Part shown: in pieces, positions 1-8,401 of the stretch
How the letters are laid out: each line of letters opens with the position of its first letter
Numbering within the stretch: the stretch's first letter is position 1
The notes under the pieces: model-generated
The model's database searches: none
What the model saw: only the letters and a program-made list of their open reading frames with translations
What the model was told of the DNA's origin: nothing
Assembly (NCBI GenBank): GCA_016125455.1
Contig: WGLS01000001.1
Location: 620,001 to 684,000 of the forward strand
Reading direction: 5' to 3'
Length of the DNA: 64,000 nucleotides
Source: Alphaproteobacteria bacterium
GTDB lineage: Bacteria > Pseudomonadota > Alphaproteobacteria > Caulobacterales > Parvularculaceae
Translations under genes and position numbers: made by a program

Positions 1-69
1 TATGACTACCGGCGCCTCATGATCTGCGACGTCGACGCACGAGGAGTTAAGCGTCTCGAGGTTGTGTGA
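1..69 (+). CDS. possible 3' end of an upstream gene (partial)
   Basis: An open frame enters from the left edge in frame 1 and ends at a TGA at 67-69. The visible 22 residues end in a charged C-terminus (ARGVKRLEVV). In many alphaproteobacteria ribF precedes ileS, but this tail does not look like RibF and is too short to assign. It may simply be an open frame by chance. Confidence 0.25.
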   Translation, partial: YDYRRLMICDVDARGVKRLEVV

Positions 70-353
70 TCTACGCGACCAAGCAGGATGATGACGGCGG
101 GCGATGACGGCGCGGCGTTTGCCTGATACGACGTTTGAATGTCGGTCTTGACGCTCGTTATCGCGCAGGATGCGCGCCTTGCGTCGGTCGGGCGAATTAG
201 CCGCCCGGCCTGACGGTCGCCGTCGCCGCTAGCCTGCGGCTTGACGCGCGCCGCGGGACCGGGTTTCACCTTCGCCCCAGCGATCGCTGAAAGTTGTCAC
301 CCACCGGCTGCGCCATCCATGAGGCGGCCGCCGGAAAATTGCGGGAAATCCGA
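70..353. other. ileS upstream region, no gene seen
   Basis: No convincing gene on either strand. A minus-strand open frame (6-269) has no ribosome binding site and an Arg-rich composition typical of antisense reading in GC-rich DNA. The region presumably carries the ileS promoter, but I could not pick out a convincing -35/-10 pair. Confidence 0.5.
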
Positions 354-3317
354 ATGTCCGACGCTTCGCCGCGCGCCGCGCGCGACTACAAGGACACGCT
401 GTTCCTGCCCGACACGGATTTTCCGATGCGGGCGGGGCTGCCCAAGAAGGAGCCGGAATTGCTCCGCCGCTGGGCCGAGCAGGGGCTCTATGAGCAGTTG
501 CGCGCCGACGCAAAGGGGCGCCCGACCTTTGTCCTGCATGATGGGCCGCCCTACGCCAATGGCCATATCCACATGGGCACCGGGCTCACAAAGATCCTCA
601 AGGACATGATCGTCCGGTCACGTCAGATGACCGGATTCGACGCGAATTTCGTTCCCGGATGGGACTGCCACGGGCTGCCCATCGAATGGAAGGTCGAGGA
701 GGAGTTCCGCGCCAATGGCCGGGCGAAGCGCGACGTTCCGCCGTCTGAATTCCGGGCGCGCTGTCGGGAGTACGCGCAGGGCTGGCTCGATATCCAGTCA
801 GCGGAGTTTCAGCGCCTCGGCGGCGCCGGCGACTGGAAGACCCCGTATTCGACGATGGCGTTTTCCTCCGAGGCGACGATCGCAGGCGAATTGCTCAAGT
901 TCCGCGACCTCGGCCTGCTCTATCGCGGCTCGAAGCCGGTGATGTGGAGCCCGGTAGAACAGACCGCCCTCGCCGAGGCTGAGATCGAGTACCACGATCA
1001 TCAGTCCACGACGATCTGGGTGAAGTTTCCGCTCGCCGGACGAACGTCACGCGGCGGCACCGGTCAGGAAGTTTTTGATCGATCCGACGCCCTATGGGAA
1101 ATGCGTTCCGCCTCCGTCGTGATCTGGACGACGACGCCATGGACGATCCCCGGCAACCGGGCGATCTGCTACGGCCCGGAGCTTTCCTACGGCCTCTACG
1201 AAGTGGCCGAGATGAAGGCCGATCTCGACTTCGAGCCATGGTCGAAGCCGGGCGACAGGCTGATCGTCGGCGACGCCCTTGCGGAAAGCGTTCGCGAAGC
1301 CGGCCTGATCGCGGAGTGGACGCGTGTCGCCGACGTTCCGGCGGCGACGCTCGCCGGCGCGGTCTGCCGCCACCCCCTTCGCGGACTCGAAGGGGGTTAC
1401 GGGTTCGACGTGCCGCTGCTGGCCGGCGACCACGTCACCGATGAGGCGGGCACGGGCTTCGTGCACACAGCGCCAAGCCACGGCGCGGAAGACTTCGACG
1501 CATGGCGCGCCCACGGCCAGCCGCTCGAGGACATTCCGCATACGGTCGATGAATTCGGCGCCTACACAAGGGAAGCCCCCGGGTTTGAGGGCAAGAAGGT
1601 CCTCGTCACAGAAGGCAAGAAGAAGGGCAAGGATGGCGACGCCAACAAGGCGGTGATCGACGCGCTGATTGCGCGCGGCGGCTTGCTCGCGCGTGGACGG
1701 CTGACGCATTCCTATCCCCATTCCTGGCGGTCGAAGGCGCCCGTCATTTTCCGCAACACGCCGCAATGGTTTATCGGAATTGATCGTCCGACCGCGAACG
1801 GCAAGACCTTGCGCGAAAATGCGCTCGCCGCCATTGAGGAAACTGAATTCGTTCCGGCGTCGGGCCGCAATCGGTTGCGCGCGATGGTGGCGACGCGGCC
1901 TGACTGGCTGATTTCGCGTCAGCGCGCCTGGGGCGTGCCGCTGCCATTGTTCGTGAATAGGGATACAGGCGAGCTTCTCGCCGACGCCAGTGTCGACGCC
2001 CGCGTGCTTGCGGCGATTGCCGCACGCGGCGCCGACGCCTGGTTCGATACGCCGAAAGCGGAGCTTCTTGGCGCGGATCATGATGCGGACGCCTATGAGC
2101 AGGTGACGGACATTCTCGACGTCTGGTTTGATTCCGGCACCACGCACGTTTTCGTGCTGGAAAATCGGCCGGATCTCACCTGGCCCGCCGACGTTTATTG
2201 CGAGGGATCAGACCAGCACCGCGGCTGGTTTCAGTCGTCCCTGCTGCATAGTTGCGGCACCCGCGGCCGCGCGCCTTACCGCAAAGTCATCACCAACGGC
2301 TTCGTCGTCGACGGCGAGGGCCGCAAGATGTCGAAGTCCCTCGGAAATGTCGTCGCGCCCGAAGAAATCATCCAGCAGTACGGCGCGGAGATCATCCGCA
2401 TCTGGGCGGCGAGCGGCGACTACACCGAGGACCCGCGCGTCGGCAAGGAGATCATCGACAGCGCCGTCGACGCCTATCGCAAGCTGCGCAATACCATCCG
2501 GTACCTTTTAGGCGCCCTCAAGGGGTTTTCAGATGCGGAGGCTGCCGATCTCGCCGACATGCCGGAGCTGGAACGCTACATTCTCCATCGCCTCGCCGTC
2601 CTCGATGCGGAAGTGCGCGACGCGTACGAACAATTTGACTTCAAGCGTGTCTGGCGCCGGACGCTCGATTTCGCGGCGTTTGATCTATCGGCGTTTCAGC
2701 TCGATATACGCAAGGACGCGCTTTACTGCGACGCGGCTGATTCCCCGCGTCGGCGTGCGGCGCGGACGGTCATGTCGGCGGCGTTCGACCGATTGACGGC
2801 GTGGCTCGCGCCGATCTGCGCCTTCACGATGGAAGAAGCTTGGATGGCCCGGCATGGCGAAGCGGCCAGGTCGGTTCACCTGCGCCAATTTCCGGAAACG
2901 CCTGCCGAATGGCGCGACGATGCCCTCGCCGCGCGGTGGGACGCCCTTCGCCGCGTTCGACGCGTCGCGACTGGCGCACTTGAACTTGCGCGCCGCGAAA
3001 AAAGAATCGGCTCGTCGAACGAAGCGGCCATCACGCTTCATCTTTCAACGGATGAATTGCGCGCCGTGGTCGCGGGGCGCGACCTCGCCGAACTGTTCAT
3101 TACCGGCGCGGTCGACCTCGCGGCTGGCGATGGCCCGCAGGGCGCCTTCCGGATGGATGACGCGCCGGGCGTCGCCGTGATCGTATCCGAGGCGGGCGGC
3201 GAGAAATGCGAGCGCTGCTGGCGCTACACCGGCGACGTGGGCGCCGAAATCGATCGTCCTGACTTGTGCGGACGTTGCGCCGGCGTCGTCGATCGTTTCG
3301 ACGCGGGCGCGGCGTGA
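354..3317 (+). CDS. ileS: isoleucine--tRNA ligase
   Basis: Class I aminoacyl-tRNA synthetase that charges tRNA-Ile, with a CP1 editing domain against valine. The HIGH-type motif is in PYANGHIHMG near residues 62-71 and the KMSKS loop in GRKMSKSLGN. The C-terminus has the zinc-binding cysteine pairs (CERCW and CGRC) typical of bacterial-type IleS. The product is 987 aa, within the family range. I chose ATG 354, giving MSDASP; a TTG at 294 would add 20 residues that look unlike the family. lspA follows after 4 bp, the usual alphaproteobacterial pairing. Confidence 0.97.
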   Translation: MSDASPRAARDYKDTLFLPDTDFPMRAGLPKKEPELLRRWAEQGLYEQLRADAKGRPTFVLHDGPPYANGHIHMGTGLTKILKDMIVRSRQMTGFDANFVPGWDCHGLPIEWKVEEEFRANGRAKRDVPPSEFRARCREYAQGWLDIQSAEFQRLGGAGDWKTPYSTMAFSSEATIAGELLKFRDLGLLYRGSKPVMWSPVEQTALAEAEIEYHDHQSTTIWVKFPLAGRTSRGGTGQEVFDRSDALWEMRSASVVIWTTTPWTIPGNRAICYGPELSYGLYEVAEMKADLDFEPWSKPGDRLIVGDALAESVREAGLIAEWTRVADVPAATLAGAVCRHPLRGLEGGYGFDVPLLAGDHVTDEAGTGFVHTAPSHGAEDFDAWRAHGQPLEDIPHTVDEFGAYTREAPGFEGKKVLVTEGKKKGKDGDANKAVIDALIARGGLLARGRLTHSYPHSWRSKAPVIFRNTPQWFIGIDRPTANGKTLRENALAAIEETEFVPASGRNRLRAMVATRPDWLISRQRAWGVPLPLFVNRDTGELLADASVDARVLAAIAARGADAWFDTPKAELLGADHDADAYEQVTDILDVWFDSGTTHVFVLENRPDLTWPADVYCEGSDQHRGWFQSSLLHSCGTRGRAPYRKVITNGFVVDGEGRKMSKSLGNVVAPEEIIQQYGAEIIRIWAASGDYTEDPRVGKEIIDSAVDAYRKLRNTIRYLLGALKGFSDAEAADLADMPELERYILHRLAVLDAEVRDAYEQFDFKRVWRRTLDFAAFDLSAFQLDIRKDALYCDAADSPRRRAARTVMSAAFDRLTAWLAPICAFTMEEAWMARHGEAARSVHLRQFPETPAEWRDDALAARWDALRRVRRVATGALELARREKRIGSSNEAAITLHLSTDELRAVVAGRDLAELFITGAVDLAAGDGPQGAFRMDDAPGVAVIVSEAGGEKCERCWRYTGDVGAEIDRPDLCGRCAGVVDRFDAGAA

Positions 3318-3321
3318 GACC

Positions 3322-3936
3322 ATGACGGCTACTGACGAAAAATCATCAACCGGGCTTTCAGGCGCGTTGCGTCGCTTTGGCGAGTGGCGCCGGGCGGCGG
3401 CGTCGAACCGCTTGTTCCGGTCCGGGCTCGCGCTTGCGCTTGTCGTTGCGGCCGTCGACCGCGCATCCAAGCATGTGATCGTCAACGTGGTCGAATTGCC
3501 TGAACGGATCGGGCCCTGCGCCAAGGCGCCGGGTCTCACCTGCGCGCAGATCCCCGTCTTGCCGATATTCGATCTCACCTTCGTCAGGAATTATGGCATG
3601 AGCTTCGGCCTGTTCGCCGGCGGCATTGTCTCACGCGCGATCCTGTCCGCCGTGACTCTCGCCATCGCCGGCGGGTTGATCGTCTGGCTGGCGCGGATCG
3701 ACCGACGCATCGCCGCGGCTGGCGTCGGCTTCATCGTCGGCGGCGCCCTTGGCAATCTCTACGATCGGGTCAGCTATGGCTACGTCGTCGATTTTCTCGA
3801 CTTTTCAGGTCTTTACTTCCCATGGGTTTTCAATATCGCGGACGCGGCCATTAATGTCGGCGTTTTGCTTCTTCTTTTGGACGCGTGGCTCACTCGCGAC
3901 CGCAAGGATGAAGACGCGCCGCAGTCGATGGGATGA
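3322..3936 (+). CDS. lspA: lipoprotein signal peptidase (signal peptidase II)
   Basis: Inner-membrane aspartyl protease that removes signal peptides from diacylglyceryl-modified prolipoproteins. The two catalytic aspartates are visible as D157 in GYVVDF and D174 in NIADAAI, with the conserved GNLYDR and FVRNYGMSFG segments before them and four hydrophobic segments. At 204 aa it is longer than the usual 160-170; about 30 residues are an N-terminal extension before the first membrane segment, and there is a Cys-containing periplasmic loop (GPCAKAPGLTCAQ). It follows ileS by 4 bp, so it is co-transcribed. Its substrates include the BamF-like lipoprotein encoded next. Confidence 0.95.
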   Translation: MTATDEKSSTGLSGALRRFGEWRRAAASNRLFRSGLALALVVAAVDRASKHVIVNVVELPERIGPCAKAPGLTCAQIPVLPIFDLTFVRNYGMSFGLFAGGIVSRAILSAVTLAIAGGLIVWLARIDRRIAAAGVGFIVGGALGNLYDRVSYGYVVDFLDFSGLYFPWVFNIADAAINVGVLLLLLDAWLTRDRKDEDAPQSMG

Positions 3937-3997
3937 CGCAACGAACCGTTTCCGTGTATTCATTTCCGCCTCGCTTGGCGTAACCGGAGTGAACGAT

Positions 3998-4582
3998 ATG
4001 TCAAACCGCCAGATGTCGCGCCATCGTCGACCATCATTCGCCGCAGCTCTCGCCTGCGCCGGCATTTTGGTCGCGCCGAGCGGCTGCGCCGGTCTTGGCC
4101 GCGCCCTCGGGGATGGCAAGAATCCGCCGGACGAATTCGCCATAGCGACCAAGGCGCCGCTGGTCGTGCCGCCGGACTATTCGCTTAGGCCGCCGAAGCC
4201 GGGCGAAGACCGGCCGCAGGAGCAGTCCTCATCCGACCGTGCGCGTCAGGTGCTGCTTGGCGATAGCGGGGCCGAGCCGCCGACGCTCGGCGAACAGGTC
4301 CTGATCCAGCGCGCTGGCGCACTAGCGTCGGATCCGAACATTCGCAGCCTTCTGGCGCAAGAAAACGGCTCACGCGGCCAGAAAGACGAGGGTTTCGCCA
4401 ACCAGCTAATGTTCTGGGAATTTTTCGACGGCAAGGTCGACGACTCCAAGGCCCCGCTTATGGTTGAAAACACCGAGCAATGGCTGGCCCAGCGTGAACG
4501 GGCCATCAAGGCCGTGATCGGCGACGAAGGCGAGGTGGAAATCGGTGGCGGCGAGGCCCTGGCGCTTCCGGGCGTACGCTGA
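3998..4582 (+). CDS. bamF: BamF-type outer-membrane assembly lipoprotein (DUF3035)
   Basis: 194-aa predicted lipoprotein of the DUF3035 family, the alphaproteobacterial BamF subunit of the beta-barrel assembly machine. The N-terminus is basic and then hydrophobic, ending at C30 (PSGC), a slightly atypical lipobox. The family-typical stretch KAPLVVPPDYSLRPP follows near residues 52-66. The position after lspA matches the known synteny. The open frame extends upstream inside lspA in another frame, but ATG 3998 is the first start giving a signal sequence. Function is assigned by family and synteny. Confidence 0.85.
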   Translation: MSNRQMSRHRRPSFAAALACAGILVAPSGCAGLGRALGDGKNPPDEFAIATKAPLVVPPDYSLRPPKPGEDRPQEQSSSDRARQVLLGDSGAEPPTLGEQVLIQRAGALASDPNIRSLLAQENGSRGQKDEGFANQLMFWEFFDGKVDDSKAPLMVENTEQWLAQRERAIKAVIGDEGEVEIGGGEALALPGVR

Positions 4583-4630
4583 TCCAACTACGGTTTGCCG
4601 ACTCACCTATCAGGCGGCGATAATCCGGCG

Positions 4631-6574
4631 ATGCCCGACCCCGCCGCCGATCTCTTCGAACCTGCCGCGCAACCTACCGGCGTAGGTTCTGCGCCTGAGC
4701 GACCGACCTTGCGCAAGCTGCCGCCTGTCGCGATCAACCAGATCGCCGCCGGCGAAGTGGTGGAACGGCCCGCGGCGGCGGTAAAGGAACTCGTCGAAAA
4801 CAGTCTCGACGCAGGTGCAACCCGAATTGAAGTCGATCTCGAACGCGGCGGCAAGACGCTCCTGCGCGTTACCGACGATGGCGTCGGCATGGGGCCGCAA
4901 GACCTGACTCTTGCAATCGAACGCCATGCAACGTCGAAGCTCGCGCCCGATGAATCGGGCGCCTACGATTTGATGCGGATCACGACGCTCGGATTTCGCG
5001 GCGAGGCGCTGCCATCCATCGGCGCTGCCGCCCGGCTTGAAATCCTCTCCCGGCCAGATGGCGCCGCTGACGCATTTGCGATCGCCGTTCACGGTGGCGT
5101 TGTCAGTTCACCGCGTCCCGCGGCCTTCGCCGGACCTGGCACGAAAATAGACGTACGCGACCTGTTTTACGCGACGCCTGCGCGACTCAAATTCCTCAAG
5201 TCGGACCAGGCGGAGACAAGCGCCGCCGCGGACGTGGTTCGTCGTCTCGCTATGGCGCATCCTGGCGTTGACTTCTCGTTTTCATCGAACGGCAGGCGCA
5301 CCTTCAGTGTGCGTCGGGAATGCGATGACGAGGCTGGCTGGCTGGCGCGCGTCGCGGCGATCATGGGGCGGGACTTCGAAGCCAACGCACTGCCGCTTGA
5401 TGCTGAACGAGCCGGCGCCGCCGGCGCTATGCGGCTAAGAGGCTTCGCCGGCGTACCGACCTTCAATCGCGGGCTGCCGGACAAGCAGTTTCTGTTCGTC
5501 AACGGGCGTCCGGTGCGGGACAAACTGATTGTCGGGGCGGTGCGTGGCGCCTACGCGGATTTTCTCGCGCGAGACCGACACCCGGCGGTCGCGCTTTTCC
5601 TGTCGCTCGACCCCAGCGAAGTCGACGTAAACGTTCACCCGGCGAAGACTGAGGTTCGATTTCGCGAGGCGGCTCTGGTCCGAGGCTTGATCGTCAGCGC
5701 CCTGCGTCATGCGCTTGCCGAAGCCGGCCATCGCGCGTCGACCACCGTCAGCGCCTTTGCGCTCGGGCGGATGACCTCGGCCGGCGCTTCAGGCGCGCCG
5801 GCGCAAGCGTCGTTCGCAAATCCTTTCAGGGGTCTCTCCAGCCCCTCGGCGACAGCGCGCCCGGATGTCGGCGGGTTCGCCGATGCGCCCGGCGGCTATC
5901 ATCCGCCTCGTCCGCCGCATTCGGATTGCGACTTTGCGCCGACCGGCAGGATCGACGAGGGACAAAATGCGGATGAATTGCGCAACGCGTCAGGTTATCC
6001 CCTTGGCGCAGCAAGGGCGCAAATCCACGAGACCTATATTGTCGCCCAGACTGACGATGGCCTCGTCATTATCGATCAGCATGCGGCGCATGAGCGCCTG
6101 GTCTATGAGCGCATGAAGTCGGCCCTTGCCGCTGGCGGGGTCGCGCGCCAGGGGTTGCTTATCCCGGAGGTTGTCGAGCTTGAAGCCGACGATGTCGCGC
6201 GTCTGGTCGAGCGCGCAGCGGAGTTTCAGCAGCTTGGGCTTGTTATTGAAGGTTTTGGCGAAGACGCCGTCCTCGTCCGCGAGACGCCAGCGCTCCTCGG
6301 TGAGACGGATGTCGTAGGTCTTGTTCGTCAGCTTGCTGATGATCTGGCGGATATGGAGAGTGGACTTGCTCTCAAGGAACGGCTTGAAGAGGTCTGTTCG
6401 TCGATGGCGTGTCGCGGCTCGGTGCGGGCGGGCCGTCGCATGACGGCGCCGGAAATGAACGCGCTTCTCCGACAGATGGAGGCGACGCCGCACTCCGGCC
6501 AGTGCAATCATGGCCGTCCGACCTATGTGGAATTGAAACTGGCTGATATTGAAAGGCTCTTTGGCCGTCGATAG
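4631..6574 (+). CDS. mutL: DNA mismatch repair protein MutL
   Basis: GHKL ATPase that couples MutS mismatch recognition to strand removal. The N-terminal motifs are clear: [29 protein letters not shown] and [10 protein letters not shown]. The C-terminal domain carries [12 protein letters not shown], the DQHAx2Ex4E endonuclease metal motif, so it probably nicks DNA itself as in MutH-less bacteria. Length is 647 aa from ATG 4631; a TTG at 4595 would add 12 residues. It lies 48 bp after bamF on the same strand. Confidence 0.95.
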   Translation: MPDPAADLFEPAAQPTGVGSAPERPTLRKLPPVAINQIAAGEVVERPAAAVKELVENSLDAGATRIEVDLERGGKTLLRVTDDGVGMGPQDLTLAIERHATSKLAPDESGAYDLMRITTLGFRGEALPSIGAAARLEILSRPDGAADAFAIAVHGGVVSSPRPAAFAGPGTKIDVRDLFYATPARLKFLKSDQAETSAAADVVRRLAMAHPGVDFSFSSNGRRTFSVRRECDDEAGWLARVAAIMGRDFEANALPLDAERAGAAGAMRLRGFAGVPTFNRGLPDKQFLFVNGRPVRDKLIVGAVRGAYADFLARDRHPAVALFLSLDPSEVDVNVHPAKTEVRFREAALVRGLIVSALRHALAEAGHRASTTVSAFALGRMTSAGASGAPAQASFANPFRGLSSPSATARPDVGGFADAPGGYHPPRPPHSDCDFAPTGRIDEGQNADELRNASGYPLGAARAQIHETYIVAQTDDGLVIIDQHAAHERLVYERMKSALAAGGVARQGLLIPEVVELEADDVARLVERAAEFQQLGLVIEGFGEDAVLVRETPALLGETDVVGLVRQLADDLADMESGLALKERLEEVCSSMACRGSVRAGRRMTAPEMNALLRQMEATPHSGQCNHGRPTYVELKLADIERLFGRR

Positions 6575-6585
6575 CGGGGCGCGAA

Positions 6586-7272
6586 ATGGGCGGGACGCCG
6601 GAATTCAGGACGCTTGCAGGGCTTGGCGAATTCTCCGAGCGGGATGACGATGAAATGCTGGCGCGTGCTGGCGACTTTCTCGAAAGAATCCGCAAGCGTC
6701 ACACCATTCGCGATTTCCGACCTGATCCGGTGCCGCAGGGCGTGATCGAGACCTGCATCGCGGCCGCCGGCCGTGCGCCTTCCGGCGCAAACCATCAGCC
6801 ATGGCATTTTGTCGCCGTGCAGGACCCTGAACTGAAACGGCGAATAAGGATTGCTGCCGAAGAAGAAGAGCGCGCCTTTTACAGCGGGCGCGCCGGCGCG
6901 GAATGGCTCGACGCCCTCGCGCCCATCGGCACCGATGCCGACAAGCCCTTCCTTGAGATGGCGCCATGGTTGATCGCGGTATTCGCGCAGCGGCGCGGAG
7001 GGCCGCTGCCGGGCGATGACCGGAAGAACTACTACGTCATGGAAAGCGTCGGTCTCGCCTGCGGATTCCTCATCGCCGCCTTGCATGACGCCGGCCTGGC
7101 GACACTTACGCACACGCCCAACCCGATGTCATTCCTGAACATGGTCCTCGGCCGTCCGGATACAGAGAAACCATTCGTTCTGCTGGTTGTCGGAAAGCCT
7201 GCGGTCGATGCCAAGATCCCGGTGCATGCTCTCAAGAAAAAACGCCTTAGCGAAATAATGACGATCTTCTAG
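6586..7272 (+). CDS. nitroreductase-family flavoprotein, iodotyrosine-deiodinase-like
   Basis: 228-aa FMN enzyme of the nitroreductase fold. It has the FMN-binding signatures RHTIRDF (residues 38-44) and SGANHQPW (66-73), and a C-terminal PFVLLVVG strand. It resembles the IYD subfamily rather than generic nitroreductases: after EEEE comes Y99, with E95 four residues before and K120 twenty-one residues after, the same spacing as the substrate-zwitterion triad Glu157/Tyr161/Lys182 of human IYD. Reductive dehalogenation of halotyrosines is therefore plausible but not shown. It starts 11 bp after mutL, probably in the same transcript. Confidence 0.85.
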   Translation: MGGTPEFRTLAGLGEFSERDDDEMLARAGDFLERIRKRHTIRDFRPDPVPQGVIETCIAAAGRAPSGANHQPWHFVAVQDPELKRRIRIAAEEEERAFYSGRAGAEWLDALAPIGTDADKPFLEMAPWLIAVFAQRRGGPLPGDDRKNYYVMESVGLACGFLIAALHDAGLATLTHTPNPMSFLNMVLGRPDTEKPFVLLVVGKPAVDAKIPVHALKKKRLSEIMTIF

Positions 7273-7276
7273 GGCG

Positions 7277-8401
7277 CTATCCGTTGTCGCGCGCCGCGCA
7301 ATAATCCGGCGCGCCTGCCGGCGCAAGAATGTCGACCAGTTTGTCGCGCGCCTGTCGCGACCAGCCGTCGCCGTCCTCTTCGCGCGGCCCGGCGTTTGTG
7401 GCTGCGATCATGATCAATCCATCTTCGCCTATTTCGTAGACGACCGCGTTTCCACCGGACGTGTCATAACCGCGGGTCTAACCTCGCCGCCGGCCAGCCT
7501 CGTCTGTATCCAGATACCAGCCCATGCCAACGCCAATGCCGCTGTTGAGCAATACATGCGGACCCCGGAGCAGCGCTATGCTGGATGGCGAAAGGAGCGT
7601 TCCATCCTGCAGCCCTGTCAGAATGCGGTGCATGTCTTCGACGGACAGCCGCGCCCCGTGCCCACCGAGGAAACCCCAGTCGATTGCCTTCCCTGTTTCC
7701 TCGAGCGGAGACAGAAGGGGCGGGAACCATTCATGGTCGCGTGGCGGCGTCGGCCAGAACGACGCAGGATCAAGCCCGAGCGGCGACAGAACGCGCGCTG
7801 ATAGAAAATCTGTATACGATATGCCACTGGCGATCTCAAGAATCGCGGCGAGAAGGGAGTAGTTGTCATTCGAGTAGCGGAAGCTTTCGCCCGGCGGGAA
7901 ATCGAGCGGGCTCCCGAAAACGGCCATCGCTGCGTCCGTCCGGCTATGGCGCCCTTCCGCGGCATAGGCTTGCGGCAAGCCGGACTGGTGGGTCAGAAGC
8001 TGTCGAACGGTGATTCGACGCTTGTCATCGGGCGCGTCCGCGAAAAAAGAAGAAATCGGGTCGTTCAACGAGAGAATCCCGTCGTCCACGGCGGACAGGA
8101 CGGCGATCGCCGTTAGCCATTTTGTTACCGAGGCGACGTCATAGCGGATGATCTTGCCGTTCTCCGCGTTCTCGAAAATGTCGCGCCGAAAGATGACGTC
8201 CGCGCCGCAGGCGGCCAAAACCGATCCCGTAAAGCCGGCGGCCTCAAGTTTGTCAATGGCGTCAATGGCGGATTGAAGTGGTTCGTTGGCGGATGAAGCA
8301 TCTAGCGCGCCCATTGATAGCGCCGCGAAGGATGCGCCGGCGAAGAGCTGAAGGAATTGCGATCGTCGGCAAAAGGTTGAGACGTCCGCCTTGGTGCGCA
8401 T
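7277..8401 (-). pseudogene. serine hydrolase (beta-lactamase fold) interrupted by one in-frame TAG
   Basis: A class C beta-lactamase/penicillin-binding-fold hydrolase with a Tat/Sec-like leader. The first part (307 codons) has the SxxK motif S91-V-T-K94 and the YxN motif Y176-S-N178. Translation then meets TAG at 7478-7480. The same frame continues for 66 more codons to a second TAG at 7277-7279, and that stretch reads as a normal family C-terminus: a TSGGN motif, the third active-site element, then a strand ending IMIAATN. Only one base separates this from an intact 374-aa gene. The ATG overlaps the upstream gene's stop (ATGA), so it is translationally coupled. It is either a recent nonsense mutation, a sequencing error, or read-through. 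Confidence 0.85.

Noticed and set aside
6-269. Minus-strand open frame of 87 codons upstream of ileS
   Set aside because: No ribosome binding site, Arg/Ser-rich composition typical of antisense reading in GC-rich DNA, and no recognisable domain.
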